A DNA stretch of 7,691 nucleotides, taken from positions 1 to 7,691 of the forward strand of contig CALXPX010000058.1 in the NCBI GenBank assembly GCA_944390305.1, read 5' to 3'. This DNA is from an uncultured Clostridia bacterium. GTDB lineage: Bacteria; Bacillota; Clostridia; TANB77; CAG-508. Shown one piece after another: positions 1 through 5,599 of this stretch. Below the pieces are notes generated by a model, which was given only the letters and a program-made list of their open reading frames with translations, was not told the origin of the DNA and did no database searches. Numbering within the stretch: the first letter of the stretch is position 1; each line of letters begins with the position of its first letter. The position numbers were made by a program, and so were the translations under genes.

Positions 1-5
1 ATTTG

Positions 6-12
6 CACCTCT
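6..12 (-). promoter_or_regulatory. Shine-Dalgarno site of a gene starting beyond the left edge
   Basis: The minus strand reads GAAAGAGGTG and then only five more bases before the window ends. AGAGGTG is the same kind of site that serves rplX and secY here. A start codon would be expected within a few bases outside the window. By spc/alpha operon order the gene is probably rpsM (ribosomal protein S13), but none of its coding sequence is visible. Confidence 0.5.
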
Positions 13-93
13 TTCTTAAAATTATTTTTTTCTTAGTTTAGTTTTTAATGTGTTTTCTATTTTTTATCTAAAGGTGAAATGCATTAAATAATT

Positions 94-134
94 ATAAAGT
101 AATAACTTAGAAAGGTTTATCATTATTACTTTAT
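94..134 (-). other. 12-bp perfect hairpin in the rpmJ downstream spacer
   Basis: Positions 94-105 and 123-134 are perfect reverse complements (12 bp, all but two pairs A:T) around a 17-nt loop. In the transcript direction no U-tract follows, so it does not look like a terminator for rpmJ. On the plus strand a T-rich stretch follows, but no gene reads that way. It could be a processing or stability element, or a chance product of A+T-rich sequence. Confidence 0.4.
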
Positions 135-151
135 TTTTATTTAATCTTTAG

Positions 152-211
152 AAAAAAAACAGAAATATATATAAACACAAATCTAAATCAGCCGCTTGCT
201 AGATTTGTGTT
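152..211 (-). terminator. Possible weak terminator after rpmJ
   Basis: The transcript folds a perfect 12-bp stem (211-200 with 185-174), with a 14-nt loop that holds most of the local G and C. Eight U residues follow (159-152), but they start 14 nt below the stem, not directly after it. The first stem base is only 16 nt past the rpmJ stop codon. Stem position and downstream U-run fit termination or attenuation of infA-rpmJ. The A:T-rich stem and displaced U-tract make this uncertain. Confidence 0.4.
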
Positions 212-227
212 AATACCAAATTTAAAA

Positions 228-341
228 TTATCCTTGTCTTTGTTTATGCTTTGGATTTTCGCATATAACTCTTATTACACCTTTTCTTTTGATTACTTTG
301 CACTTATCGCACATTTTCTTTACAGATGGTCTTACCTTCAT
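228..341 (-). CDS. rpmJ: 50S ribosomal protein L36, zinc-binding type
   Basis: This 37-residue protein opens MKVRPSVKKMCDKCKVIKR and ends KHKQRQG, which is the full and diagnostic L36 sequence. L36 is the smallest 50S protein and binds 23S rRNA late in large-subunit assembly. The zinc ligands are present as C11, C14, C27 and H32, so this is the zinc-containing (C+) form. The ATG at 341 follows a strong AGGAGGTG site (349-356) with suitable spacing. It lies downstream of infA, as in most Firmicutes, but is separated from it by 117 nt that hold a long inverted repeat. It is probably transcribed with infA from the promoter at 752-780. Confidence 0.97.
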   Translation of the reverse strand: MKVRPSVKKMCDKCKVIKRKGVIRVICENPKHKQRQG

Positions 342-348
342 TTTGATA

Positions 349-356
349 CACCTCCT
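349..356 (-). promoter_or_regulatory. Ribosome-binding site of rpmJ
   Basis: The minus strand reads AGGAGGTG about 7-9 nt before the rpmJ ATG. It is a full-strength Shine-Dalgarno site that fixes the start of this very short gene. It lies 12 nt after the base of the large hairpin at 369-431, close enough that the folded RNA could influence ribosome access. Confidence 0.85.
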
Positions 357-368
357 ATTATTATGCAT

Positions 369-431
369 AAGTTTATTTTATATGTAGAGTCAAGCACTTT
401 TAGTACTTCACTCTGCACATAAAATAAACTT
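369..431 (-). repeat. 63-nt near-perfect inverted repeat between infA and rpmJ
   Basis: Each position n pairs with position 800-n from 369/431 inward to 398/402, leaving a 3-nt loop (399-401). Of the 30 paired positions in the minus-strand RNA, 26 are Watson-Crick, two are G:U (382/418 and 395/405) and two are mismatched (385/415, 391/409). The outer 13 bp are perfect and A:T-rich; the inner part is richer in G and C. It lies wholly between the infA stop and the rpmJ ribosome-binding site. No U-tract follows in either direction, so it is not an intrinsic terminator. It may be an RNase III-type processing site, a stability or translation-control element of the dicistronic mRNA, or a small palindromic mobile repeat. 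I see no clear target-site duplication. Confidence 0.85.
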
Positions 432-458
432 TATATATTTATATAATTTGCTGCTATT

Positions 459-677
459 TTATTTAGCTCTCCATGTGATTCTTCCTTTAGTTAAATCATA
501 TGGTGAAAGTTCTACTTTCACTTTATCCCCTGGTAGTATTTTTATATAATTCATTCTTAGTTTACCAGATATATGAGCTAATACTTCATGTCCATTTTCT
601 AATTTAACTTTAAAAAGTGTATTAGGTAATGCTTCTGAAACAACACCTTCTACTTCAATTACGTCTTCTTTAGACAT
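459..677 (-). CDS. infA: Translation initiation factor IF-1
   Basis: The protein has 72 residues, the standard IF-1 length, and is one OB-fold S1-type RNA-binding domain. It starts MSKEDVIEVEGVV and carries the family signature RMNYIKILPGDKVKVELSPYDL followed by GRITWR near the C-terminus. IF-1 binds the 30S A site with IF-2 and IF-3 during initiation. The ATG at 677 is preceded by an AGGGGGA purine run about 10 nt upstream, a slightly off-consensus ribosome-binding site. The gene starts 88 nt after map and has its own consensus promoter at 752-780. Many clostridia have a small KOW-domain gene between map and infA; the gap here leaves no room for one. Confidence 0.98.
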   Translation of the reverse strand: MSKEDVIEVEGVVSEALPNTLFKVKLENGHEVLAHISGKLRMNYIKILPGDKVKVELSPYDLTKGRITWRAK

Positions 678-710
678 ATAATTTTTTTCCCCCTAATTTA
701 ATAGTTTACA

Positions 711-743
711 TATTGAAAAAACATAAGACATTTTTTCACAATA
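711..743 (-). other. Hairpin in the infA leader
   Basis: Positions 714-721 pair perfectly with 731-738 (six A:T pairs capped by a G:C and a further pair) around a 9-nt loop. Three more A:T pairs (711-713 with 741-743) lie beyond a 2-nt bulge. The hairpin lies just after the predicted transcription start of the infA promoter, within a leader of roughly 68 nt. It is A:T-dominated, so its stability is modest. A role in expression of infA is possible but unproven. Confidence 0.35.
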
Positions 744-751
744 GCTATTAT

Positions 752-780
752 ATTATATAATATTTTTATGCTAATGTCAA
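752..780 (-). promoter_or_regulatory. Consensus sigma-A promoter for infA-rpmJ
   Basis: The minus strand has a perfect -35 TTGACA (775-780), a 17-nt spacer and a perfect -10 TATAAT (752-757). The predicted start is near 745-746, giving an infA leader of roughly 68 nt. The -35 hexamer is also the codons for Leu-Thr in the last residues of map (L-T-L-A-stop), so the promoter overlaps the end of that gene. A 12/12 match at the optimal spacing at a gene boundary is unlikely to be chance even in A+T-rich DNA. Confidence 0.85.
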
Positions 781-1536
781 TATTTCTGGTTCTTTTTCTG
801 TAATTAAAATAGTATTTTCATAATGAGCAGATAAACTTTCGTCCACAGTCCAAATAGACCATCCGTCATCTCCTTCACAAATTTCAGCAGAACCTGCTAC
901 TACCATTGGTTCTATTGCTAAAGTCATACCTGGTTCTAGTCTTATTCCTCTTCCAGCTTTTCCATAGTTAGGAATTCCTGGATCTTCATGCATTTGTCTA
1001 CCAATTCCATGACCTTGAAATTCCTTTATTACATCAAATCCATTTTCTCTAACATATGTACCTATTGCTGATGAAATGTCTCCTAATCTATTTCCTTTTT
1101 TTGCATACTTTATTCCTTCAAAAAATGCTTGTTTTGTTACATCTATTAATCTTTTTGCCTCTTCTGATACTTCACCAACACAATAAGTTCTTGCACAATC
1201 ACCATTGAAGCCATCTTTATATGCAACTAAATCAATACTAATTATGTCTCCTTCTTTTAATATACAATGTTTTGAAGGTATTCCATGAATAATATTATCA
1301 TTTATAGATGCACATATTGAACCTGGAAAATCAGGTACTCCTTTTATTCCACTTGGATAACCTTTTTCTGCAGGAATAGCACCATTTTCTCTCATTGTTT
1401 CTTCTGCTATTTTATCTAGATCCCAAGTAGATACTCCTGGCTTTATTGCTCTTTCTATTGCTTTTTGTGTTAAGTTTGCAATTCTACAAGCTTCTCTCAT
1501 TTTTTCAATTTCATTCTTAGACTTAATATATACCAT
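766..1536 (-). CDS. map: Methionine aminopeptidase, type I
   Basis: This cytosolic metalloenzyme removes the initiator methionine from nascent proteins when the second residue is small. The 256-residue length fits the type Ia family without an N-terminal extension. The five metal ligands are all visible: D102 (in SIDL), D113 (in NGDCART), H176 (in GHGIG), E209 (in AIEPM) and E240 (in HYENT). The active-site histidines H84 (in IIHGIPS) and H183 (in MHEDP) are also present, so the enzyme should be active. The ATG at 1536 overlaps the adk stop in a TAATG arrangement, with AAAGGA about 8 nt upstream inside adk, implying translational coupling. The end of the gene carries the -35 box of the infA promoter. 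Confidence 0.98.
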   Translation of the reverse strand: MVYIKSKNEIEKMREACRIANLTQKAIERAIKPGVSTWDLDKIAEETMRENGAIPAEKGYPSGIKGVPDFPGSICASINDNIIHGIPSKHCILKEGDIISIDLVAYKDGFNGDCARTYCVGEVSEEAKRLIDVTKQAFFEGIKYAKKGNRLGDISSAIGTYVRENGFDVIKEFQGHGIGRQMHEDPGIPNYGKAGRGIRLEPGMTLAIEPMVVAGSAEICEGDDGWSIWTVDESLSAHYENTILITEKEPEILTLA

Positions 1537-2198
1537 TATTTTGTCCTTTCATCTATAATTTTTACAGCAGCTGTTGTTGTTCTTTCTTTAGTGTCTTCTA
1601 AGTATATATTTATATCTATTCCTTCTAATAGACCCACTTTTGTATAGTATACTATTAAAGGCTCTGTATTTTTATAATATACATTTAATCTTTCTTTTAT
1701 TGTTTCTGGTTCATCATCTTTTCTTTTTATAAGTGGTGATCCACATACATCGCATATTCCTTCTACTTTTGGAGGCATAAATATTGTATTAAATGAAGCG
1801 CCACATTCCTTATTTGAACATATTACTCTACTTGATGTTCTTTTTATAATATCTTCATCTGGTACTTTTAAATTAATTACAGCAGTAATTTCTTTATTAT
1901 TTTCCTTTAAATATTTATCTAAAGCTTCTGCTTGTGGTATTGTTCTTGGAAATCCATCTAAAAGTACATTTTCTAACCTATCTAGCTTTCCTTCTACCAT
2001 TGCAATTGTTATTTCATCTGGTACTAATTCTCCTTTTGAAATATATTCATTTGCTTTTTTTCCAAGTTCAGTCTCTCTTTTTATTTCATCTCTAAAAATG
2101 TCTCCTGTAGCTAAATGAACTAAGTTATATTTTTTACATAACTCATTTCCTATTGTTCCTTTTCCGGTTCCTGGAGCTCCTAACATTATAATATACAT
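1536..2198 (-). CDS. adk: Adenylate kinase, zinc-lid type
   Basis: The enzyme interconverts ATP + AMP and 2 ADP in the cytosol. The 220-residue protein has the P-loop GAPGTGKGT (7-15), the AMP-site DGFPRT (81-86) and the KDD...ERL segment (160-171) with its conserved arginines R159 and R170. The long form with a LID domain carries four cysteines, C127, C132, C149 and C152. The first pair is spaced Cx4C (CSNKEC) where the usual Gram-positive zinc knuckle is Cx2C; the second pair is the normal CDVC, 16 residues later. Zinc binding is likely but the spacing is atypical. The ATG at 2198 has an AAAGGAAG site upstream. The gene has its own tandem promoters after a terminator behind secY, and its stop overlaps the map start by one base. 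Confidence 0.97.
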   Translation of the reverse strand: MYIIMLGAPGTGKGTIGNELCKKYNLVHLATGDIFRDEIKRETELGKKANEYISKGELVPDEITIAMVEGKLDRLENVLLDGFPRTIPQAEALDKYLKENNKEITAVINLKVPDEDIIKRTSSRVICSNKECGASFNTIFMPPKVEGICDVCGSPLIKRKDDEPETIKERLNVYYKNTEPLIVYYTKVGLLEGIDINIYLEDTKERTTTAAVKIIDERTK

Positions 2199-2235
2199 TT
2201 TTTTCTTCCTTTCTATAATTATCTTTGGCTATAAT

Positions 2236-2264
2236 ATTTTAGTATGTTTTCTTAATTTTGTCAA
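2236..2264 (-). promoter_or_regulatory. Proximal sigma-A-like promoter of adk
   Basis: The minus strand has a perfect -35 TTGACA (2259-2264), a 17-nt spacer and a -10 TAAAAT (2236-2241, 5/6 match). The predicted start is near 2229-2230, giving a short leader of about 31 nt before the adk ATG. It lies downstream of the secY terminator, where a promoter is needed. Confidence 0.7.
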
Positions 2265-2288
2265 ATCTCTATTTAACTTATATTACTT

Positions 2289-2317
2289 ATTATAAAATAG
2301 ATTTATTATTTTTTCAA
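2289..2317 (-). promoter_or_regulatory. Distal sigma-A-like promoter of adk
   Basis: The minus strand has -35 TTGAAA (2312-2317, 5/6 match), a 17-nt spacer and a perfect -10 TATAAT (2289-2294). The predicted start is near 2282, about 53 bp upstream of that of the proximal promoter. Because the intergenic region is very A+T-rich, a chance TATAAT is possible. The second good hexamer at the exact optimal spacing supports a tandem arrangement. Confidence 0.55.
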
Positions 2318-2334
2318 TATAATTAAATTCATAT

Positions 2335-2363
2335 AAAAAGAACCTACCTTAAAGATAAGTTCT
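2335..2363 (-). terminator. Intrinsic terminator after secY
   Basis: Nine bases after the secY stop codon the transcript folds a 10-bp stem (2363-2354 with 2348-2339, two G:U pairs) around the 5-nt loop UUUAA. The stem base is followed immediately by UUUU (2338-2335) and then UAU-rich sequence. The geometry is that of a Rho-independent terminator, though the stem has modest G+C content, so some read-through into adk is likely. Confidence 0.7.
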
Positions 2364-2372
2364 AATTATGTT

Positions 2373-3698
2373 TTATCCTAAAAATCCTTTATAATGTCTC
2401 ATTACAAGTTGTGATTGTAATTGCTGACTTAATTCTATTGCAACACCAACAACTATTAATATTGATGTTCCGCCAAATGCACTATTTATTCCTGCTATAC
2501 TTGTTAGCATTGGGAGTATTGCAATTGCAGCCAAGAATAGTCCACCAAATAGTACTACTTTAGATAATACTGATGATAAATATTCTGCTGTTGGCTTTCC
2601 AGCTCTAATTCCAGGAATAAATCCACCGTTTTGTTTAATATTATTAGCTACTTCTGCTGGTTGGAATGTTGCATATGTATAGAAGTAAGTAAATCCAACA
2701 ATTAGTAATAGATATATAGCTGCATTTATAAGTACATATTGCCATCCAACACTTCCTCCTGCTGAACTTGCTATTGATAAGTTATATAATATTCTTAAGA
2801 ATCCAGTTTGAGATTCTATATCACTTACGAATAATTGTATTATCATTGCAGGGAATGTCATAAATGATGATGCAAATATTATAGGCATTACACTTGCCAT
2901 TGCTGGTTTAATTGGAATATGTGTATTTTGTGCACCTACCATTCTTCTTCCAACAACCTTTTTTGAATATTGTACAGGAATTCTTCTTTCTGCAAGTTGT
3001 ACAAATACAACTCCTGTAATTAATATTATTATTCCTAATACAATTCCTATTGCTGTTAGTAATCCTATTGTACTAAATTGTCCATCTACAACTATTTTTC
3101 CAGCAACACCAAGAACTGCTGATGGTAAACTTGAAACTATACCTGCAAAAATTAGCATAGATATTCCATTTCCTATACCTTTTGATGTGATTTTATCTCC
3201 AAGCCACATAAGTAATGATGTTCCAGCCATTAGAGATACTACAACTACTGCACCAGTTAATGTGCTATCATCTACAAATATTCCTGATGATCTATATGAT
3301 AAATAAATTCCTAAACCTTCTACTAAAGATAATACTAAAGTAATAAGTTTTGTATATCTATCTATCTTTTTTCTACCTTCTTCTCCACCTTCTTTAGTTA
3401 ATCTTTCTAAAGCTGGTATAATCATACTAAGTAATTGAATTACTATAGATGCTGTAATGTATGGTGTTATTGACATAGCAAATATTGATAATCTTGAAAA
3501 AGCTCCACCAGAAATCATGTTTATCATTTCTGTAACACTATTTGCCATTGCATCCTCTTCCGCTTTTAGTGTTACTATATCTACACCAGGTATTGTTATA
3601 TAACAGCCTAGTCTAAATATTACTAATAGAAGTAATGTAAATAATATTTTTTTTCTAATTTCTGGAGTTTTCAAAGCATTCTTTATTGTTTTTAACAA
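2373..3698 (-). CDS. secY: Preprotein translocase channel subunit SecY
   Basis: SecY is the membrane pore of the SecYEG translocon through which secreted proteins pass and from which membrane proteins are inserted. The 441-residue protein has the expected ten membrane segments, roughly at 17-37, 72-95, 115-135, 146-166, 179-199, 211-235, 265-290, 320-342, 378-398 and 408-425. The cytosolic SecA/ribosome-binding loops are intact: AERRIPVQYSKKVVGRRM (236-253) and NGGFIPGIRAGKPT (357-370) with the conserved R365. It ends RHYKGFLG, as in typical SecY. The start is a TTG at 3698, directly abutting the rplO stop, with the GAGGTG site inside the last rplO codons. No in-frame ATG occurs before residue 51, so TTG is the real start. 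It is the last gene before the terminator. Confidence 0.98.
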   Translation of the reverse strand: MLKTIKNALKTPEIRKKILFTLLLLVIFRLGCYITIPGVDIVTLKAEEDAMANSVTEMINMISGGAFSRLSIFAMSITPYITASIVIQLLSMIIPALERLTKEGGEEGRKKIDRYTKLITLVLSLVEGLGIYLSYRSSGIFVDDSTLTGAVVVVSLMAGTSLLMWLGDKITSKGIGNGISMLIFAGIVSSLPSAVLGVAGKIVVDGQFSTIGLLTAIGIVLGIIILITGVVFVQLAERRIPVQYSKKVVGRRMVGAQNTHIPIKPAMASVMPIIFASSFMTFPAMIIQLFVSDIESQTGFLRILYNLSIASSAGGSVGWQYVLINAAIYLLLIVGFTYFYTYATFQPAEVANNIKQNGGFIPGIRAGKPTAEYLSSVLSKVVLFGGLFLAAIAILPMLTSIAGINSAFGGTSILIVVGVAIELSQQLQSQLVMRHYKGFLG

Positions 3699-4133
3699 CT
3701 AAATCACCTCTGCCTTTCCGCCTAATGCTTCAATTTTCTCTTTGGCAGATTTAGTGAATCTTACAGCTTTAACATTTAATTTTTTATCTAGCTTTCCAGT
3801 TGCAATAATTACTATTCCATCGTTTTCTTTGCTTATGATTCTATCTTTTATTAGGCTTTCTGCTGTAACATCAGAAACTGTTGATTTATTAAGCATAGTT
3901 AATGTTACTTCTGTATAGTTTTTACCAAATTTATTATTGAATCCTCTTTTTGGTAATCTTCTATATAATGGTGTTTGACCACCTTCAAATCCACGTCTGA
4001 CTCCGCCGCCAGATCTAGCTTTTTGTCCTTTATGACCTCTTCCTGATGTCTTTCCAAGCCCAGAACCAATTCCACGTCCAACTCTTAGTTTTGATTTGTT
4101 TTTTTGTGCTGGTTTTAATTCATCTAATTTCAT
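3699..4133 (-). CDS. rplO: 50S ribosomal protein L15
   Basis: L15 is a late-assembly 50S protein that binds 23S rRNA and helps recruit other large-subunit proteins. The 144-residue protein starts MKLDELKP and has the typical long, basic, glycine-rich extended N-terminal arm (about residues 18-60, including GRGHKGQKARSGGGVRRGFEGGQ), followed by the globular C-terminal domain. Length and sequence are ordinary. The ATG at 4133 has a strong AGGAGGTG site 8 nt upstream. Its upstream neighbour is rpsE with only 47 nt between them, so the rpmD gene usually found there is absent. Its final codons hold the secY ribosome-binding site. Confidence 0.98.
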   Translation of the reverse strand: MKLDELKPAQKNKSKLRVGRGIGSGLGKTSGRGHKGQKARSGGGVRRGFEGGQTPLYRRLPKRGFNNKFGKNYTEVTLTMLNKSTVSDVTAESLIKDRIISKENDGIVIIATGKLDKKLNVKAVRFTKSAKEKIEALGGKAEVI

Positions 4134-4180
4134 ATGGATTACACCTCCTTAATTATATTTATCTTTGAACTATTTTAGTT

Positions 4181-4669
4181 TTATATTATATCTTCTACTT
4201 TCTTTCCTCTTTTTTTAGCTACTTCTTCAGCAGTTTGCATACTCTTTAATCCTTGAATTGTTGCATAAACAACATTTCTTGGATTGTTAGTTCCTAAAAC
4301 TTTAGTTCTAACATCTCTATATCCAGCAAGTTCTAATACTGGTCTTACACTTCCTCCAGTAATAAGTCCTGTACCTTCTTTAGCTGGTTTTAGCATAACA
4401 CTTGCACTACCAAATTTTCCTATAAATTCATGAGGTACTGTTGTTCCTACAATTGGAACTTCTACTAAGTTTTTCTTAGCATCTTCAATAGCTTTTTTTA
4501 TTGCATCTGGAACTTCAGCAGCTTTTCCGTTTCCTACGCCTACTTTTCCTTTTCCATCTCCAACAACAACTACTGCGCTAAATCTGAAAGTTCTACCACC
4601 TTTTAAAACTTTAGCAACTCTGCTAATAGAAACAACTTTTTCTTTTAATTCAGATTCGTTTTCTTGCAC
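4181..4669 (-). CDS. rpsE: 30S ribosomal protein S5
   Basis: S5 lies on the back of the 30S subunit near the mRNA entry and takes part in decoding accuracy and subunit assembly. The 162-residue protein has the N-terminal double-stranded-RNA-binding fold (about 9-75, with RVAKVLKGGRTFRFSA and VGDGKGKVGVGNGKA) and the C-terminal S5 domain (about 85-150, with GSVRPVLELAGYRDVRTK). The start is a GTG at 4669, 8 nt after an AAGGAGG site, and no closer ATG is available. The short acidic N-terminus is normal for the family. It follows rplR by 17 nt. Confidence 0.98.
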   Translation of the reverse strand: MQENESELKEKVVSISRVAKVLKGGRTFRFSAVVVVGDGKGKVGVGNGKAAEVPDAIKKAIEDAKKNLVEVPIVGTTVPHEFIGKFGSASVMLKPAKEGTGLITGGSVRPVLELAGYRDVRTKVLGTNNPRNVVYATIQGLKSMQTAEEVAKKRGKKVEDII

Positions 4670-4686
4670 TTACTTTTCCTCCTTTT

Positions 4687-5046
4687 TTAAAATTTTAATC
4701 CGCCTTCTCTTGCAGCTTCTGCTAATTCTTTAACAACTCCATGATATAAATATCCACTTCTGTCAAATACAACATTTTCTATTTTCTTTTCCTTAGCTCT
4801 TGCAGCAATTAAGCTTCCAACTTCTTTAGCAGCTTCTTTATTAGCATGTTTTGTTTTAATTTCTTTATCTAATGTAGAAGCGCTAACTAAAGTGATTCCT
4901 TTTACATCATCTATAATTTGAGCGTATATTCCAGTATTACTTCTGTACATACAAAGTCTTGGACACTCAGATGTTCCGCTTATTTTTCTACGTACTCTTA
5001 TATGTCTTCTATTTCTTTCAAATTTTCTATCTGTCTTTGAAATCAT
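4687..5046 (-). CDS. rplR: 50S ribosomal protein L18
   Basis: L18 binds 5S rRNA together with L5 and L25 and joins the central protuberance of the 50S subunit. The 119-residue protein has the basic N-terminus (RKFERNRRHIRVRRKISG) that contacts RNA, the segment RLCMYRSNTGIYAQIIDD, and the canonical end EAAREGGLKF. The length is typical of Firmicutes. The ATG at 5046 follows AGGAGA at good spacing, in a 19-nt gap after rplF. Nothing unusual is visible. Confidence 0.98.
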   Translation of the reverse strand: MISKTDRKFERNRRHIRVRRKISGTSECPRLCMYRSNTGIYAQIIDDVKGITLVSASTLDKEIKTKHANKEAAKEVGSLIAARAKEKKIENVVFDRSGYLYHGVVKELAEAAREGGLKF

Positions 5047-5065
5047 ATTTTTCTCCTTTCTTTAA

Positions 5066-5599
5066 TTATTTCTTACCTGTCTTTCCTTCTTTACGTCTAA
5101 TATGCTCTTCTACATATTTAATACCTTTTCCTCTATAAACTTCTGGTGGTCTCTTACTTCTTACAACAGCCGCAGTTTGACCAACTATTTCTTTATTTAT
5201 TCCTCTAACAATTATAGAGTTAGGATTTGGCACATCAAATGTAATTCCTTCTGGTGCTTCCATCTCTACTGGATGTGAATAACCTAAGTTCATTACTAAT
5301 TTTGTTCCTTGTTTTTGTGCTCTATAACCAACACCATTTATTTCTAATGCTCTTGTGAACTCATTTGTTACACCTTCTATCATATTAGCAATTAATGTTC
5401 TTGTTAATCCATGAAGATTTCCATCTTCTTTAGATGCAACTTCTACATTTATTACTTTATCATTTATCTTTACTGTAACTTTGTTATTTAAAGTTCTTTC
5501 TAATGTTCCTTTTGGTCCTTTTACAGTAATATGATTTTCATTTAATGTAACTTCAACACCATCAGGTATTGTTATAGGCTTTTTTCCTATTCTTGACAT
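5066..5599 (-). CDS. rplF: 50S ribosomal protein L6
   Basis: L6 binds 23S rRNA near the factor-binding site of the 50S subunit. The 177-residue protein starts MSRIGKKPITIPDGVEV and contains two tandem L6 domains (about 10-82 and 90-165), ending in the family signature for the C-terminal RNA contact, YRGKGIKYVEEHIRRKEGKTGKK in outline. The start and length are standard. The ATG at 5599 has an AAGGAGG site about 10 nt upstream. That site and the first 13 bases of rplF lie inside the 3' end of the unknown membrane-protein gene, so rplF translation may be coupled to it instead of directly to rpsH. Confidence 0.98.
   Translation of the reverse strand: MSRIGKKPITIPDGVEVTLNENHITVKGPKGTLERTLNNKVTVKINDKVINVEVASKEDGNLHGLTRTLIANMIEGVTNEFTRALEINGVGYRAQKQGTKLVMNLGYSHPVEMEAPEGITFDVPNPNSIIVRGINKEIVGQTAAVVRSKRPPEVYRGKGIKYVEEHIRRKEGKTGKK

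Larger units (their letters stand above)
1..227. other. A+T-rich non-coding spacer after rpmJ
   Basis: No convincing coding sequence is visible on either strand. In the minus-strand transcript, which continues from rpmJ, the spacer holds a hairpin with a distal U-tract (152-211), a second hairpin (94-134) and a ribosome-binding site at the left edge (6-12). A TATAAT-like hexamer lies at 91-96 on the minus strand but has no acceptable -35 partner, so no promoter is called. In most Firmicutes rpmJ is followed closely by rpsM, rpsK, rpsD, rpoA and rplQ. The spacer here is therefore unusually long if rpsM comes next, which is inferred from synteny only. Confidence 0.6.

Noticed and set aside
91..119. 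Promoter for the gene beyond the left edge
   Set aside because: TATAAT is present on the minus strand at 91-96, but at 16-18 nt spacing there is nothing like TTGACA, and no extended -10 motif. In DNA this A+T-rich a lone TATAAT is expected by chance.
207..422. Plus-strand open frame of 71 codons
   Set aside because: It lies antisense to rpmJ and to the inverted repeat upstream of it, lacks a ribosome-binding site and its translation looks like no protein family. It is a shadow of the rpmJ region.
369..431. Large inverted repeat as a transcription terminator
   Set aside because: No run of U follows the stem in either direction, and the rpmJ ribosome-binding site follows almost at once.
678..765. 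A small KOW-domain gene between map and infA, as found in many clostridia
   Set aside because: The gap is only 88 nt, is filled by promoter and leader, and has no start plus reading frame of useful length.
4134..4180. A diverged or short rpmD between rpsE and rplO
   Set aside because: 47 nt cannot hold L30, and the stretch contains stop codons and the rplO ribosome-binding site.
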